Shown piece by piece: positions 52,078 to 60,228 of a stretch of DNA of 64,000 nucleotides. The position numbers were made by a program, and so were the translations under genes. The notes below the pieces were generated by a model. It did not search any database. It was not told where the DNA came from and saw nothing but the letters and a program-made list of their open reading frames with translations. The stretch comes from Streptacidiphilus sp. ASG 303 (GTDB taxonomy: Bacteria > Actinomycetota > Actinomycetes > Streptomycetales > Streptomycetaceae): contig NZ_JAJLRA010000010.1 in NCBI RefSeq assembly GCF_020991365.1, positions 153,665 through 217,664 on the forward strand, written 5' to 3'. Within the stretch, counting starts at the first letter, position 1. Every line of letters begins with the position of its first letter.

Positions 52078-52833
52078 ATGAGCGAGGACAGCGGGCGCGT
52101 CGCCCTGGTCACCGGGGCGAGCCGCGGCATCGGCTTCGCCGTCGCCGAGGCCCTGGTGGCCCGCGGCGACCGGGTGGTGGTCACCGGCCGGGACGCCGGG
52201 GCCCTGGAGGAGGCCGTCGAACGGCTCGGCGGCGCGGAGCACGCGGTCGGCGTGGCCGGCAAGAGCCACGACGCCGCCCACCGGGAGGCGGCGGTCGGCC
52301 GGGCGATGGAGCGGTTCGGGCGGATCGACGCCCTGGTCAACAACGTGGGCACCAACCCGGTCTTCGGCTCCATGGTCGACCTCGACCTGGACGCCGCCCG
52401 CAAGATCCTGGACATCAACCTGGTGTCCACCCTCGGCTGGGTGCAGCTGGTCCACAAGGCGTCCATGGAGGAGCGCGGCGGCGCGATCGTCAACGTCTCC
52501 TCGGTGAGCGCCCTCGGCCCCGCGCCCGGCATCGGCATGTACGGGGCCAGCAAGGCGGCCCTGATCCAGCTCACCCAGCAGCTGGCGTACGAGCTCGCGC
52601 CCTCGGTGCGGGTGAACGCGGTGGCCCCGGCCGTGGTGCGGACCCGCTTCGCGGAGGCGCTCTTCGCCGGGCACGAGGAGCAGGTGACGGCGGCCTACCC
52701 GCTGAAGCGGCTCGGCGTCCCGGAGGACGTCGGCGGCGCGGTGGCCTTCCTCCTGTCGGAGCAGGCCTCCTGGATCACCGGGCAGACCCTGGTGCTGGAC
52801 GGCGGCCTCACCCTGGGCGCCGGCCTGGGCTGA
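52078..52833 (+). CDS. SDR oxidoreductase
   Basis: A 251-residue short-chain dehydrogenase. VTGASRGIGFAVAEAL (cofactor), TGRD after beta-2 (Arg suggests NADPH), VNNVGTN, VNVSSVSAL and YGASK (catalytic Tyr and Lys) are all present. It is the third gene of the TetR-controlled operon, with a strong terminator 42 bases after the stop. Substrate unknown; an acyl or steroid-like hydroxyl is plausible from context only. Confidence 0.87.
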   Translation: MSEDSGRVALVTGASRGIGFAVAEALVARGDRVVVTGRDAGALEEAVERLGGAEHAVGVAGKSHDAAHREAAVGRAMERFGRIDALVNNVGTNPVFGSMVDLDLDAARKILDINLVSTLGWVQLVHKASMEERGGAIVNVSSVSALGPAPGIGMYGASKAALIQLTQQLAYELAPSVRVNAVAPAVVRTRFAEALFAGHEEQVTAAYPLKRLGVPEDVGGAVAFLLSEQASWITGQTLVLDGGLTLGAGLG

Positions 52834-52875
52834 CGGCGGACGGCCGACGGCGCACGGGGCCGGGAGGGCCGTACG

Positions 52876-52917
52876 GAAGGGCGGGAGGGCCGCGGTGGCG
52901 CGGCCCTCCCGCCCTTC
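52876..52917 (+). terminator. Terminator of the three-gene operon
   Basis: Perfect 19-bp stem (52876-52894 with 52899-52917) and GTGG loop, 42 bases after the last stop. Confidence 0.8.
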
Positions 52918-53356
52918 GGCGTCCGGGGCCGCTCCTCCCGCGGGGCCCGGGTCGCGGGATCCGCGGGATCCGCGGGATGCGATGGAGGAGGAATTCAGGA
53001 AAACTCCCCGTGACGTTTCCCGAAAAGCACGGGAACGCCGCCGTCCGGAATGAGGACACTCCGCGGGGAATGCCGCGGCGACGCACCGGCGGCGCCGCCC
53101 GAATGGCGGACGCCCGCCCGGGGCCCTTCCCGTGGACCCTCCCCGCGGCGCGCCGCGGCCGATGCGCCGGGGGTTCCCCGAACGGCGGCGCGGAAGCGCC
53201 GCCGGAGCCACGGAATGACGCGTGTCACATTTCCGCCCCGCAGCACCCCGGGCCTGCTGCTTTATCCCGCCGCAAAGCCGCCGGCGAGGTCACATCGTCA
53301 TTACGAAGGCCAGGTCGGTCACGGGCGCCCCTGTCACGGGCGGTAACGTCAAGGGA
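52918..53356. other. Long upstream region of the PAP2 phosphatase gene
   Basis: About 440 bases with lower GC than the coding parts. It holds three tandem 9-bp CGCGGGATC units (52953-52979, last base altered), a TTCCCG-N7-CGGGAA dyad at 53017-53035, and TGAC-N4-GTCA at 53216-53227, which resembles the GTG-N6-GNCAC Crp motif with one mismatch. The open frames here have no ribosome binding site or family features, so I call no gene. Confidence 0.45.
53344..53356 (+). promoter_or_regulatory. Leaderless-type -10 element of the PAP2 gene
   Basis: TAACGT (53344-53349) is seven bases before GTG at 53357. The purine run AAGGGA lies directly against the GTG, too close for a Shine-Dalgarno. Confidence 0.5.
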
Positions 53357-54280
53357 GTGCGTACCCAGACGAACGACGCCGCACCGCCGGTGCGGCAGGA
53401 CCACCACGTCGCGGAGCGGCCCCGGCAGGAGCGCCGCTGGCCGCCGCTGACGCGCGCCCACAAGGTCCTCTTCGCGGCCACCATCGCGCTCTACGTGGTG
53501 GTGGTCGCGGGCGTGCTCACCGACTCCTGGCTGGTCACCCTCGACTGGGACGCCATGCTGGCCAAGCCCTACAAGCGCTGGCCGGAGCTGCTCCCCTACC
53601 TCAACGTGTGGATCGTCGTCGGCCAGCGCGGCCCCTCGGCGATCGCCGCCGTCGCCTGGCTGGTGTGGCGCAGCAACCGCACCCGGAGCCTGCGGCCGCT
53701 GCTGGTGATGGCGGCGGCCCTGCTGCTGCTCAACATGACGGTGGGCGCCGTGAAGGTCGTGACGGGCCGGCTGGGTCCGCACTACGCCCACTACATCGGC
53801 TCGCCCGAGCTGTTCGCGGGCGGCCAGATCTTCCCGTCCGGCCACACCGCCAACTCCGTCGTGACCTGGGGCGTCATCGCCTACCTGGCGGTGCGCCTGC
53901 GGCGGACCGGCTCGGTGGCGGCCGGGTTCACGGCCTTCTCCATCGGCCTCACCACGGTCTACCTGGGCACCCACTGGATCAGCGACGTCATCGCGGGGTG
54001 GACCGCCGGACTGCTGGTGCTCCTCGTGCTGCCGCTGTTCGAGCCGGTCGTCGCGACCGCCGACGAGCGGATCCGGGCCGCGTGGAGCCGCCGGGGCCGC
54101 GGGCACGCCGGGCCGACCGGGTCCGGAGGGCGCGGCGGCACGGACTGGTCCGCCTGGGACGAGGCCGTCCAGGACGAGCTCGCCGGCGTGGCCGCGGCCG
54201 TCCCGGCCCTGTCGCCGGGCGGGACCGGACCGGGCCGCCCCGGCCGCCGCCCCACGCGCCGCAGCGGCGCGCGCGCCTGA
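53357..54280 (+). CDS. PAP2-superfamily membrane phosphatase
   Basis: A 307-residue integral membrane phosphatase with about six hydrophobic segments. The three active-site motifs are present: KVVTGRLGP (KxxxxxxRP variant), IFPSGHTAN (PSGH) and LGTHWISDVIAG (SRxxxxxHxxxD variant, with H and D). These act on lipid phosphates such as phosphatidylglycerol phosphate or undecaprenyl diphosphate. The C-terminal 65 residues are disordered. GTG at 53357 appears leaderless. Confidence 0.87.
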   Translation: MRTQTNDAAPPVRQDHHVAERPRQERRWPPLTRAHKVLFAATIALYVVVVAGVLTDSWLVTLDWDAMLAKPYKRWPELLPYLNVWIVVGQRGPSAIAAVAWLVWRSNRTRSLRPLLVMAAALLLLNMTVGAVKVVTGRLGPHYAHYIGSPELFAGGQIFPSGHTANSVVTWGVIAYLAVRLRRTGSVAAGFTAFSIGLTTVYLGTHWISDVIAGWTAGLLVLLVLPLFEPVVATADERIRAAWSRRGRGHAGPTGSGGRGGTDWSAWDEAVQDELAGVAAAVPALSPGGTGPGRPGRRPTRRSGARA

Positions 54281-54346
54281 ACCGGGCGCCCCGGGCCCCC
54301 TCCCCCGGATCCCGCCGCCGCCGGGGCCGGACGTCCGGACGGCGCC

Positions 54347-54565
54347 TCAGCCGGTCCAGCAGCGGACCACACGGCCCCCGTCGACGGTCAGGTTGATCCG
54401 GCCGATCCGGTACTCCAGCGTGGTGACCGCGCCGGGGGGCAGCACCCGGACCGTGGTCCAGCCGCGCGCCCGGGCGGCCGCCTCCGCCTCCTCCGCGGGC
54501 AGTCCCAGGTAGCTCTCGGGGTCGTCCCGGGGCGGGGTCTCCCCGCCGGGCGCGGTGTCGGACAC
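54347..54565 (-). CDS. Peptidase inhibitor I78-family small protein
   Basis: A 72-residue cytoplasmic-looking protein. YLGLPAEEAEAAARARGWTT, VRVLPPGAVTTLEYRIGRIN and LTVDGGRVVRCWTG resemble I78/potato-inhibitor-like actinobacterial proteins. GTG at 54565 has GGAG 3-4 bases upstream; longer starts add unrelated Arg-rich sequence. No signal peptide, so a secreted inhibitor role is uncertain. It converges with the PAP2 gene. Confidence 0.75.
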   Translation of the reverse strand: MSDTAPGGETPPRDDPESYLGLPAEEAEAAARARGWTTVRVLPPGAVTTLEYRIGRINLTVDGGRVVRCWTG

Positions 54566-55042
54566 GGTCTCCGCCTCACTCGTTCGGGGGTGCCCGGTCA
54601 GCACCCTGCGTACCCTTCGCCCGCCTCCCGGGCGGTGCCGTCCCCGCCACGTTATGCCGACCCGCGGCGTCACGGAAGAGTGCCGCCGAACGGGCCCCGG
54701 GCGGTCCCGGATTCGTCACGGCCGTGAATGTCCTGTGCCCCCGCCGTGCAGGAACCGGTTCCAGGACGGCCAATAGCGCACACCGGCCGGGAGCGCACGC
54801 GCGCATTCCGGAATTCCGCGGCTCCTCACCACGGCTCCACCGGCCGGGAAATCTGCGTACACGTCGCATTCGCCCCCGCCGCGAAACCGCGGACCGGTGC
54901 GGCGGGGGCGGCCGTCCCGGTGAATACGGGACGGGACGCGGGGATTCGCGGTGCGCACGCTGGTGCACCCCTGCGGCGGCTGGCACAGTGAGGCGCAGCA
55001 CGGCAACCGCACCAGCCGCTTCCAGCCGGGGGGACCGCAGCG
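54566..55042. other. Divergent intergenic region before the kinase-like gene
   Basis: About 477 bases with lower GC (GAATTCC, ATTCCGGAAT, TACACGTCGCATTCG). It contains GGAACCGGTTCC, a perfect 12-base palindrome at 54751-54762, flanked by TCCTG/CAGGA arms. No gene is supported here. Confidence 0.45.
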
Positions 55043-56317
55043 ATGGACCAGACCGGGCCCGCCTCCCACCGCACCGCAGCCGGACCGGCGGGCGCCGGGA
55101 CGCGCCCGGGAGCCGCCGGATCCCCCGCAGTCGGAGCCCCGAACGGTCGGACGGCGGCCGGTCGGGCGGCGGCCGGGGCGGTGGACGGCCGGGCGGCGGA
55201 CAGCCGGGCGGGGGCGGGCGCGGCTGCGGACACGGCCCCCGGCGGCCTGGTGCTCGGCCTCGACGCGGGCGGCACCCGCACCCGGGCCCTCCTGTGCGAC
55301 CTGGCCGGGAACCGGTACGGCCACGCCGCCGCCGACGGCGGCAACCCCGCCGCGCACCCCCTCCACCGGGCCGCCGCCGCCCTGTCCGTGGTGCTGCGCG
55401 GGGCGCTGGCCGGCGTCGACCCGGCGGAGGTCCGGTACGGCGTGGTCGGGCTGGCCGCGCAGGGGCCGCCCGGCGGGTCCGGGATGCGGGCCGCGCTGGG
55501 CCGGGCCTGGCGGGAGGCGGGACTGAGGTGCCCGGTGGCGGTGGTGCCGGACGCGGCCACGGCGTTCGCGGCGGGCACCGCCGCCGGCAGCGGCAGCGTG
55601 CTGGTCGCCGGGACGGGCGCCGTGGCGGTGCGGGTGGAGCACCGGGACGAGGCGGCCCGCGCCGACGGGCTCGGCTGGCTCCTCGGCGACCTGGGGTCCG
55701 GCTTCTGGATGGGCCGGGAGGCCGTGCGGACGGCCCTGGAGGCGCTGGACGGGCGGGCCCACGCGCCGGTGCTGGCCCCGCTGGTGCTGGAGGAGCTGCT
55801 GGGGCCCGACGCGCCGGGCCCGGGGTCCGCGGGGTCCGCGGCGGGCCCGGGGGGCGTCCCGGGGGCGGGGCGGGCGGCCCGGCTGGTCGCGGCCGTGTAC
55901 GCGGAGCGGCCCGCGGCACTGTCCCGGCTGGCGCCGCTGGTGGCCGCCGCCGCGGAGCGCGGGGACCCGGCGGCCGGGGGCATCGTGGAGGCGGCGGCCG
56001 GGCACCTGCTGGCCACCCTGGCCGCGGTGCGCAGGCCCGGTGAGCGGACCCCGGTGGTGCTGGCCGGCTCCTGCCTGGTGACGGCGAACCCGCTGGCCCG
56101 CCGCGTCGCCCGGGAGGTCGTGCGGCACTGGCCGGGCGCGCCGGTGGGCCGCGCCCGGGACGGCGCCGCGGGCGCGGCACTGCTGGCCGCGGACGCGCTG
56201 GGACTGGACGAGGGGACGCTGGCCTCCCTGCACCTGCGGCTGCTGGGGGAGCACGGCGGGGGGACCTGCGGCGCGGAGGCACGGGACGCACGGGCCGCCG
56301 GGCACGGGCAGGTCTGA
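55043..56317 (+). CDS. N-acetylglucosamine-kinase-like (BadF/BadG ATPase family) protein
   Basis: A 424-residue ATPase of the ASKHA fold. After about 65 disordered Ala/Gly-rich residues comes phosphate-1 motif VLGLDAGGTRTRALLCD, then phosphate-2 GSVLVAGTGAVAVRV, and GWLLGDLGSGFWMGREA, which is typical of bacterial GlcNAc kinases. Adenosine region AGSCLVTANPLA follows. It could phosphorylate an amino sugar. ATG at 55043 has GGGGGGA 8 bases upstream. It stands alone with a strong terminator downstream. Confidence 0.85.
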   Translation: MDQTGPASHRTAAGPAGAGTRPGAAGSPAVGAPNGRTAAGRAAAGAVDGRAADSRAGAGAAADTAPGGLVLGLDAGGTRTRALLCDLAGNRYGHAAADGGNPAAHPLHRAAAALSVVLRGALAGVDPAEVRYGVVGLAAQGPPGGSGMRAALGRAWREAGLRCPVAVVPDAATAFAAGTAAGSGSVLVAGTGAVAVRVEHRDEAARADGLGWLLGDLGSGFWMGREAVRTALEALDGRAHAPVLAPLVLEELLGPDAPGPGSAGSAAGPGGVPGAGRAARLVAAVYAERPAALSRLAPLVAAAAERGDPAAGGIVEAAAGHLLATLAAVRRPGERTPVVLAGSCLVTANPLARRVAREVVRHWPGAPVGRARDGAAGAALLAADALGLDEGTLASLHLRLLGEHGGGTCGAEARDARAAGHGQV

Positions 56318-56367
56318 GCCTCGCGGCACCCGGACCGGGCTGCGCCGTGGGCGTCGACGGGTTGCCA

Positions 56368-56415
56368 GGGTGCTGCCGGGGTTCTGCCGGGGTGCTGCCG
56401 GGGTTGCTGTCAGGG
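56368..56415. repeat. Short tandem repeats after the kinase-like gene
   Basis: Four copies of a GGGGT(T/G)CTGCC-type 11-15-base unit in the convergent gap. Units vary, and no function is apparent. Confidence 0.6.
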
Positions 56416-56535
56416 CACCGGGGGCATCGGCGGGGCACTGTCCGGCAGGGGGACGCACCCCCGGACGGCCCGCCGTTCGTGACGGGCGCGACCGGCAGGC
56501 CCGGCAGCCCGCCCGGCGGCCGGGCCCGCGCACCG

Positions 56536-56570
56536 CGGCCCCGGGACGGGGGCACCCCGTCCCGGGGCCG
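56536..56570. terminator. Bidirectional terminator between convergent genes
   Basis: Perfect 16-bp stem (56536-56551 with 56555-56570) with the 3-base loop GCA, in the gap between the kinase-like gene and the MDMPI-family gene. Serves both strands. Confidence 0.75.
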
Positions 56571-56605
56571 GGCGGCGTGCGCGTGTCGGGCGCGGCGGGC
56601 GGGTG

Positions 56606-57196
56606 TCAGGCGCGGCGGCCCAGGAGGGCCAGGAGCCGCGTCTGCCCGTCGGCGTCGTCGGACACCTTGACCGGCGGCGCGAACAGGCCGCTGGCGGCCA
56701 GCTCGTCGGCGTAGGGCTCGACCTCGCGGCGGGCGAAGGCGACCAGCTCCGGTGCGAGCCTGGTGTCGCCGCCGGTGGCGCGGGCCAGGTCCCAGGTGTG
56801 CACGGCGGCGTCCATGGCCATCTGGCTGCAGTACTCCACCGCGCGGGTGTCGCCGGACGAGAGGTGCACGGTGGCGTCGAGGGCGCCGTGGCGGGTGAAG
56901 GCCTCGCGGGCGGCGGTGGCGGCGCTGCGCCAGGCGCCCACCGGGTCGTCGCCGAGCCGGTCGCCGTCGAAGCGGTCGCCGACCTCCTCGACGGTGGCCC
57001 CCTCCATCAGCGGCGGCACCCAGAGCTGCTCGACGGTCAGGTGGTTGACCAGGTCGCGGACGGTCCACTCGGTGCAGGGGGTCGGCGCGTCCCACTGCCC
57101 GGCCCCCACGGCGCGCACCCGGCGGCCGAAGGAGGCGACCGCCTCGGCGTGCATCCTCAGCACTTCCTGCTGCTCATGGGTGAGCGTGTGCGCCAT
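56606..57196 (-). CDS. Maleylpyruvate-isomerase (MDMPI/DinB) family protein
   Basis: A 196-residue four-helix protein of the TIGR03086/mycothiol-dependent maleylpyruvate isomerase group. Diagnostic: WDAPTPCTEWTVRDLVNHLT, VEYCSQMAMDAAVHTWDLARAT. Metal-ligand-type His positions fit the family. ATG at 57196 has GAGAGG 7 bases upstream. Many members bind mycothiol; a thiol-transfer role is likely but unproven. Confidence 0.85.
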   Translation of the reverse strand: MAHTLTHEQQEVLRMHAEAVASFGRRVRAVGAGQWDAPTPCTEWTVRDLVNHLTVEQLWVPPLMEGATVEEVGDRFDGDRLGDDPVGAWRSAATAAREAFTRHGALDATVHLSSGDTRAVEYCSQMAMDAAVHTWDLARATGGDTRLAPELVAFARREVEPYADELAASGLFAPPVKVSDDADGQTRLLALLGRRA

Positions 57197-57551
57197 CGAA
57201 TCGCCTCTCCGGATGCTGGGCCGGGGGCCCGCGGCGGCGGGCCGTGCCTCCCGGGACGTCCGGGTGGCCCCGGAGCCGCCCTGCGCCTTCCCGTCGCCCG
57301 TGCGGGCACACCCGCCGGATGCGAGGGACGCACGAACGGCCGAACCGCGGGACGGGCACGGACGGCCCGGCCCGCGGCGCCCGCACGCTGCGGGCCGGGC
57401 ACGCGGGCCGGGCACAGGGGCCGGACACGGGGGCGGCCCCGCACCGTCCGCCGGAGGTGGACCGGCGGAGGCCCGGGGCCGTGCCGCGGGGACCCGCCCG
57501 GCCGCCGCGGTCCGGCGCGGCGGCACCCGGGGTCCGGGGGTGCGGGGCGGG
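57197..57551. other. Gap between the MDMPI gene and hsp18
   Basis: About 355 bases rich in CGGGCCGGGCAC-type repeats (57385-57430), with a small GCCCGCA-CGC-TGCGGGC hairpin at 57379-57395. No gene supported. It must hold the hsp18 3' end and the promoter of the MDMPI gene. Confidence 0.4.
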
Positions 57552-57980
57552 TCAGCCCGCGATCTGGCGGCGGTCCCCGCCGTGGGCGATGGAGATCCGC
57601 CGGGGCTTGGCCTGCTCGGCGACCGGGATCACGAGCGTGAGGACGCCGTTCTCGTAGTCGGCGCGGATCTGCTCGGTGTCCAGGCTCTCGCCGAGGAAGA
57701 GCTGCCGGCTGAAGGTGCCGGTGGGGCGCTCGGTCACCAGGTACTCGCGGCCGTTCGCCCGGGGCACGGGGCGCTCCGCGCGGACGGTGAGGACGTTCTG
57801 CTCGACCTCCAGGTCCACCGAGTCGGGGTCCACGCCCGGCAGGTCGAAGTGGACCACGAACTGCTCGCCCTCCCGGTAGGCGTCCATCGGCATGGCGGCG
57901 GGCCGGGCCGGGCCCGCCTGGCCGAGGAGCTGCTGGGTGAGCCGGTCGAGGTCCCGGAACGGGTCGGTGCGCATGAGCAT
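57552..57980 (-). CDS. hsp18: Hsp20/alpha-crystallin small heat-shock protein
   Basis: A 142-residue ATP-independent chaperone that binds unfolding proteins. The alpha-crystallin domain spans about residues 35-130: [50 protein letters not shown] and [13 protein letters not shown] with the family's A-x-x-x-n-G-V-L motif. It has the C-terminal IxI-like segment RRISIA. ATG at 57980 has GAGGAGG 8 bases upstream. A consensus-like promoter and a HAIR-like dyad lie upstream, inside or beside the glycosyltransferase gene end. Confidence 0.92.
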   Translation of the reverse strand: MLMRTDPFRDLDRLTQQLLGQAGPARPAAMPMDAYREGEQFVVHFDLPGVDPDSVDLEVEQNVLTVRAERPVPRANGREYLVTERPTGTFSRQLFLGESLDTEQIRADYENGVLTLVIPVAEQAKPRRISIAHGGDRRQIAG

Positions 57981-58018
57981 CGTGTCTTCCTCCTCTGATG
58001 TGGCTGCGGTGCGTAATC

Positions 58019-58037
58019 CTGAGCCGGATGGGCTCAA
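58019..58037 (-). promoter_or_regulatory. HAIR-like element near the hsp18 promoter
   Basis: On the coding strand of hsp18 this reads TTGAG-N9-CTCAG, matching the CTTGAGT-N7-ACTCAAG consensus of HspR sites in spacing with one mismatch in the core arms. It lies 11-29 bases downstream of the -10 element, a position that would block the polymerase. Confidence 0.5.
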
Positions 58038-58047
58038 CTTGCCTATG

Positions 58048-58076
58048 TATATAGCCCGCAGATCACCTGCTGTCAA
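58048..58076 (-). promoter_or_regulatory. Consensus-like hsp18 promoter
   Basis: TTGACA (58071-58076, minus strand) and TATATA (58048-58053) are separated by 17 bases, a near-consensus vegetative promoter rare in such GC-rich DNA. The -35 hexamer lies in the last codons of the glycosyltransferase gene. Confidence 0.65.
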
Positions 58077-58959
58077 TCGCCGTCCGGACGGTCGGCAGGG
58101 GGGCCGCGGAGGACACCGGCGGCGGCCCGGACGGCACTCCGACGGGAGGCCCCGCGGGCGGCCCGGCGACGGCGAGGGCGGAGGGGAGGACAGAGGGGAG
58201 GGCGGAGGGGAGCGAGAGGGCCGAGATGGTGTCCCCGAAGCCCCCACGCGCCCGCACCCCGCGGCGCGCGGAGGTGATCACCGGCAGGTCGGCGGCCCGG
58301 CGGACCGGACGGCCGAGCGCCTCCAGGGCGGCCACCAGGGCGTGGTCCTCCCCCACCGCCAGGGCCGCGAAGCCGCCGGCGGACCGGTAGGCGCCGGCGC
58401 GCACCCCCAGGTTGGCGCCGTGGACGTGGGGGTGCTCGGCCCGCGGGCCGCCGCGCAGCGTCGGCTTGGGCGCGGTCTCCACCGAGGGCCGCACCGGGGT
58501 CGCGTACTGGCGCTGGAAGCGCTCGGCGGTCCCCGGGGGGTGCTCGGACCAGTCGAGCACCTGGACGGTCCCGACCACCGCGTCCCACCCCTGCTCCGCG
58601 TAGGAGAGCTGCCGGGCCAGCCAACCGTACGGCACCCGGGTGTCCGCATCGGTGTGGGCGAGCCACAGTTCGTCCGGCGCCGGTCCGCGGGAGGGCGACA
58701 GCACCTCGGCGAGGGCGCGGTCCGTACCGCGGGCGCGGGCGGCGCCGACGTTGCAGGCCCGGATGGTCGCCACCTCGGCGCCGGCGTGGCGGGCGATGGC
58801 GGCGGTGCGGTCCTGGCAGCTGTCCGCGACCACGACCAGGCGGACCGGGAGGCCCGCGACCCGGGGGTGGCGCGCCGCACGGCGCACGGAGGCGAGGCAG
58901 CCGCCGAGCAGTCGCTCCTCGTCCCTGGCCGGGACGACGACGGCGATGGCACGGATCAT
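58063..58959 (-). CDS. Family 2 glycosyltransferase
   Basis: A 298-residue GT-A enzyme. [20 protein letters not shown] starts the nucleotide-binding domain; HTDADTR is the metal-binding Dx[21 protein letters not shown] and [11 protein letters not shown] follow the GT2 pattern. The C-terminal 40 residues are a Pro/Ser/Ala repeat-like tail ([11 protein letters not shown]). ATG at 58959 has AGGAGG 7 bases upstream. Acceptor unknown. Its end overlaps the hsp18 promoter. Confidence 0.87.
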   Translation of the reverse strand: MIRAIAVVVPARDEERLLGGCLASVRRAARHPRVAGLPVRLVVVADSCQDRTAAIARHAGAEVATIRACNVGAARARGTDRALAEVLSPSRGPAPDELWLAHTDADTRVPYGWLARQLSYAEQGWDAVVGTVQVLDWSEHPPGTAERFQRQYATPVRPSVETAPKPTLRGGPRAEHPHVHGANLGVRAGAYRSAGGFAALAVGEDHALVAALEALGRPVRRAADLPVITSARRGVRARGGFGDTISALSLPSALPSVLPSALAVAGPPAGPPVGVPSGPPPVSSAAPLPTVRTAIDSR

Positions 58960-59384
58960 GGGCGGACCTCCTGGGAATACCGCGGAGGCCCGGCTGCGCC
59001 GGGAGGCCGGGAGAGCCGGGCGGGGTGCGGTGTGCGGCGTGCTGGGGGGCCGGTCGGGCGCGCGGTCGCCGCGCGCCTCCGAGGGGCCTCTCCGGCCACG
59101 GTGACACGGCGGGGGCCGGTACCGCGCGGGACGGTTCCCCCCGGGGCCGCGCCTTCACCCGGCCGGGTGCGTCCGGGGCCCGGGCGGGCGGGGGCGCGGG
59201 AGCGGGGGCGGCCGGCACCGGGCGGGGACGCGGACCGGGCGGCGGTCAGGGCGGAACGGCGGGCCCCGTCCCGTGTCCGGACACCGGAAGCGGGTATCCG
59301 GACAGTGGGTGGCACGGCGGTGCCGCGCTGCGCGCGGTCCGGCAGCCCCCGGCCATGGAGCACGACGCTGGAGGCGACGAGACC
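58960..59384. other. Divergent gap between the glycosyltransferase and membrane-protein genes
   Basis: About 425 bases, very GC-rich, no supported gene. It contains TGTCCGGACA (59273-59282) and a second CCGGACA at 59298-59304, possibly a regulator dyad. The right end carries the ribosome binding site of the next gene. Confidence 0.4.
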
Positions 59385-59825
59385 ATGCGGCAGTACATCC
59401 CCAACCGGGACCGCGGCGCGGCGGGCGGGACCGAGGCCCCCCGGACCTCTCCCCACGGCATGCCCCTGGAGGGGCCCGGCATGCCCGGCCGGCGCAACCA
59501 CGTGCAGGCCACCGACACGCAGTTGCCGGACACGCACCTGAAGTACGACATCACCGGGAGGCGGCGCGGCCTCCCCACCACGCCGGGCGGGCGCGGGATG
59601 TCGGACATCCGGATCTTCCTGGCGAGCGTCTTCGCGCCGATCCTGCTGGTGGGTACGGCGATCTTCGCCTTCGTCGCCTCGCAGGTGGGCAGCGGGAGCC
59701 GGAGCGTCTACGTCGGCCTGGCCATCGCCTGCTTCGTGCTCTCGGTGGGCGCGGCCCTGGACGTGGCGCAGTCGGTGTGGCGCCGCAGGCGCCGTGAGCA
59801 GCGGGAGGCCGCCGCCCTCCGCTGA
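59385..59825 (+). CDS. Small two-segment membrane protein of unknown function
   Basis: A 146-residue protein. The N-terminal 75 residues are hydrophilic and Gly/Arg/Pro-rich (HVQATDTQLPDTHLKYDITG). Two membrane segments follow: IFLASVFAPILLVGTAIFAF and YVGLAIACFVLSVGAALDVA, with a basic C-terminus RRRRREQREAAALR. I do not recognise the family. ATG at 59385 has GGAGG 10 bases upstream; ATG at 59355 is an alternative. The N-terminal tail is predicted cytoplasmic by the positive-inside rule. Confidence 0.68.
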   Translation: MRQYIPNRDRGAAGGTEAPRTSPHGMPLEGPGMPGRRNHVQATDTQLPDTHLKYDITGRRRGLPTTPGGRGMSDIRIFLASVFAPILLVGTAIFAFVASQVGSGSRSVYVGLAIACFVLSVGAALDVAQSVWRRRRREQREAAALR

Positions 59826-59870
59826 GAGGAGCGCCACCCGGCGCACGGCGGGCACGGCCGCGGCACCGCG

Positions 59871-59907
59871 GCGGCGCCCCGGACGGACGTGCCGTCCGGG
59901 GCGCCGC
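59871..59907 (+). terminator. Terminator after the small membrane protein
   Basis: Perfect 16-bp stem (59871-59886 with 59892-59907), 5-base loop, 46 bases past the stop. Confidence 0.78.
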
Positions 59908-60038
59908 CTGTGCCCGGGCGGCCCCGGGCACCCCGGGGACTCGGCCATACGGGTGGCCCGGCGTCCCCGTCCACCCTTTCACCCGATCGGGCGTCCGCCG
60001 CGCCCTTTCGGATCACTTCGTTCATCCTCCGACTCCGG

Positions 60039-60064
60039 ACGATCACCAAAAGACAGTTGATCGT
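60039..60064. promoter_or_regulatory. Inverted repeat in the AT-rich promoter of the Roadblock gene
   Basis: ACGATCA-N12-TGATCGT, perfect 7-base arms, 165 bases upstream of the start. Related GATCACTTCGTTCA and TGATCGTTCA elements flank it. This is the least GC-rich part of the window, consistent with a regulated promoter. Confidence 0.45.
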
Positions 60065-60228
60065 TCAAAAAAGGCCAAGCGACATGTGCCCGGCAAGGCG
60101 GTCCCTAAGGTCACCAGTGCCCCGACCGGCGGGGGTACTCCTGACACCCGCTGATCACCCGTGCTGCCGATCCGCCGGATCGGCCCCGTCCGGCCGAGCC
60201 GGCACCACCAACGGAGGACACCCACACC

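Larger units (their letters stand above)
59826..60228. other. Intergenic region upstream of the second Roadblock gene
   Basis: About 400 bases. It starts with a strong terminator (59871-59907), then turns unusually AT-rich around 60000-60110 (TTTCGGATCACTTCG, CAAAAGACAGTTGATCG, TTCAAAAAAGG). That patch holds the inverted repeat at 60039-60064. No gene is seen. Confidence 0.55.

Noticed and set aside
52977..53450. Rightward open frame ahead of the PAP2 gene
   Set aside because: No ribosome binding site, overlaps the PAP2 start, lower-GC promoter-like DNA and no recognisable protein feature.
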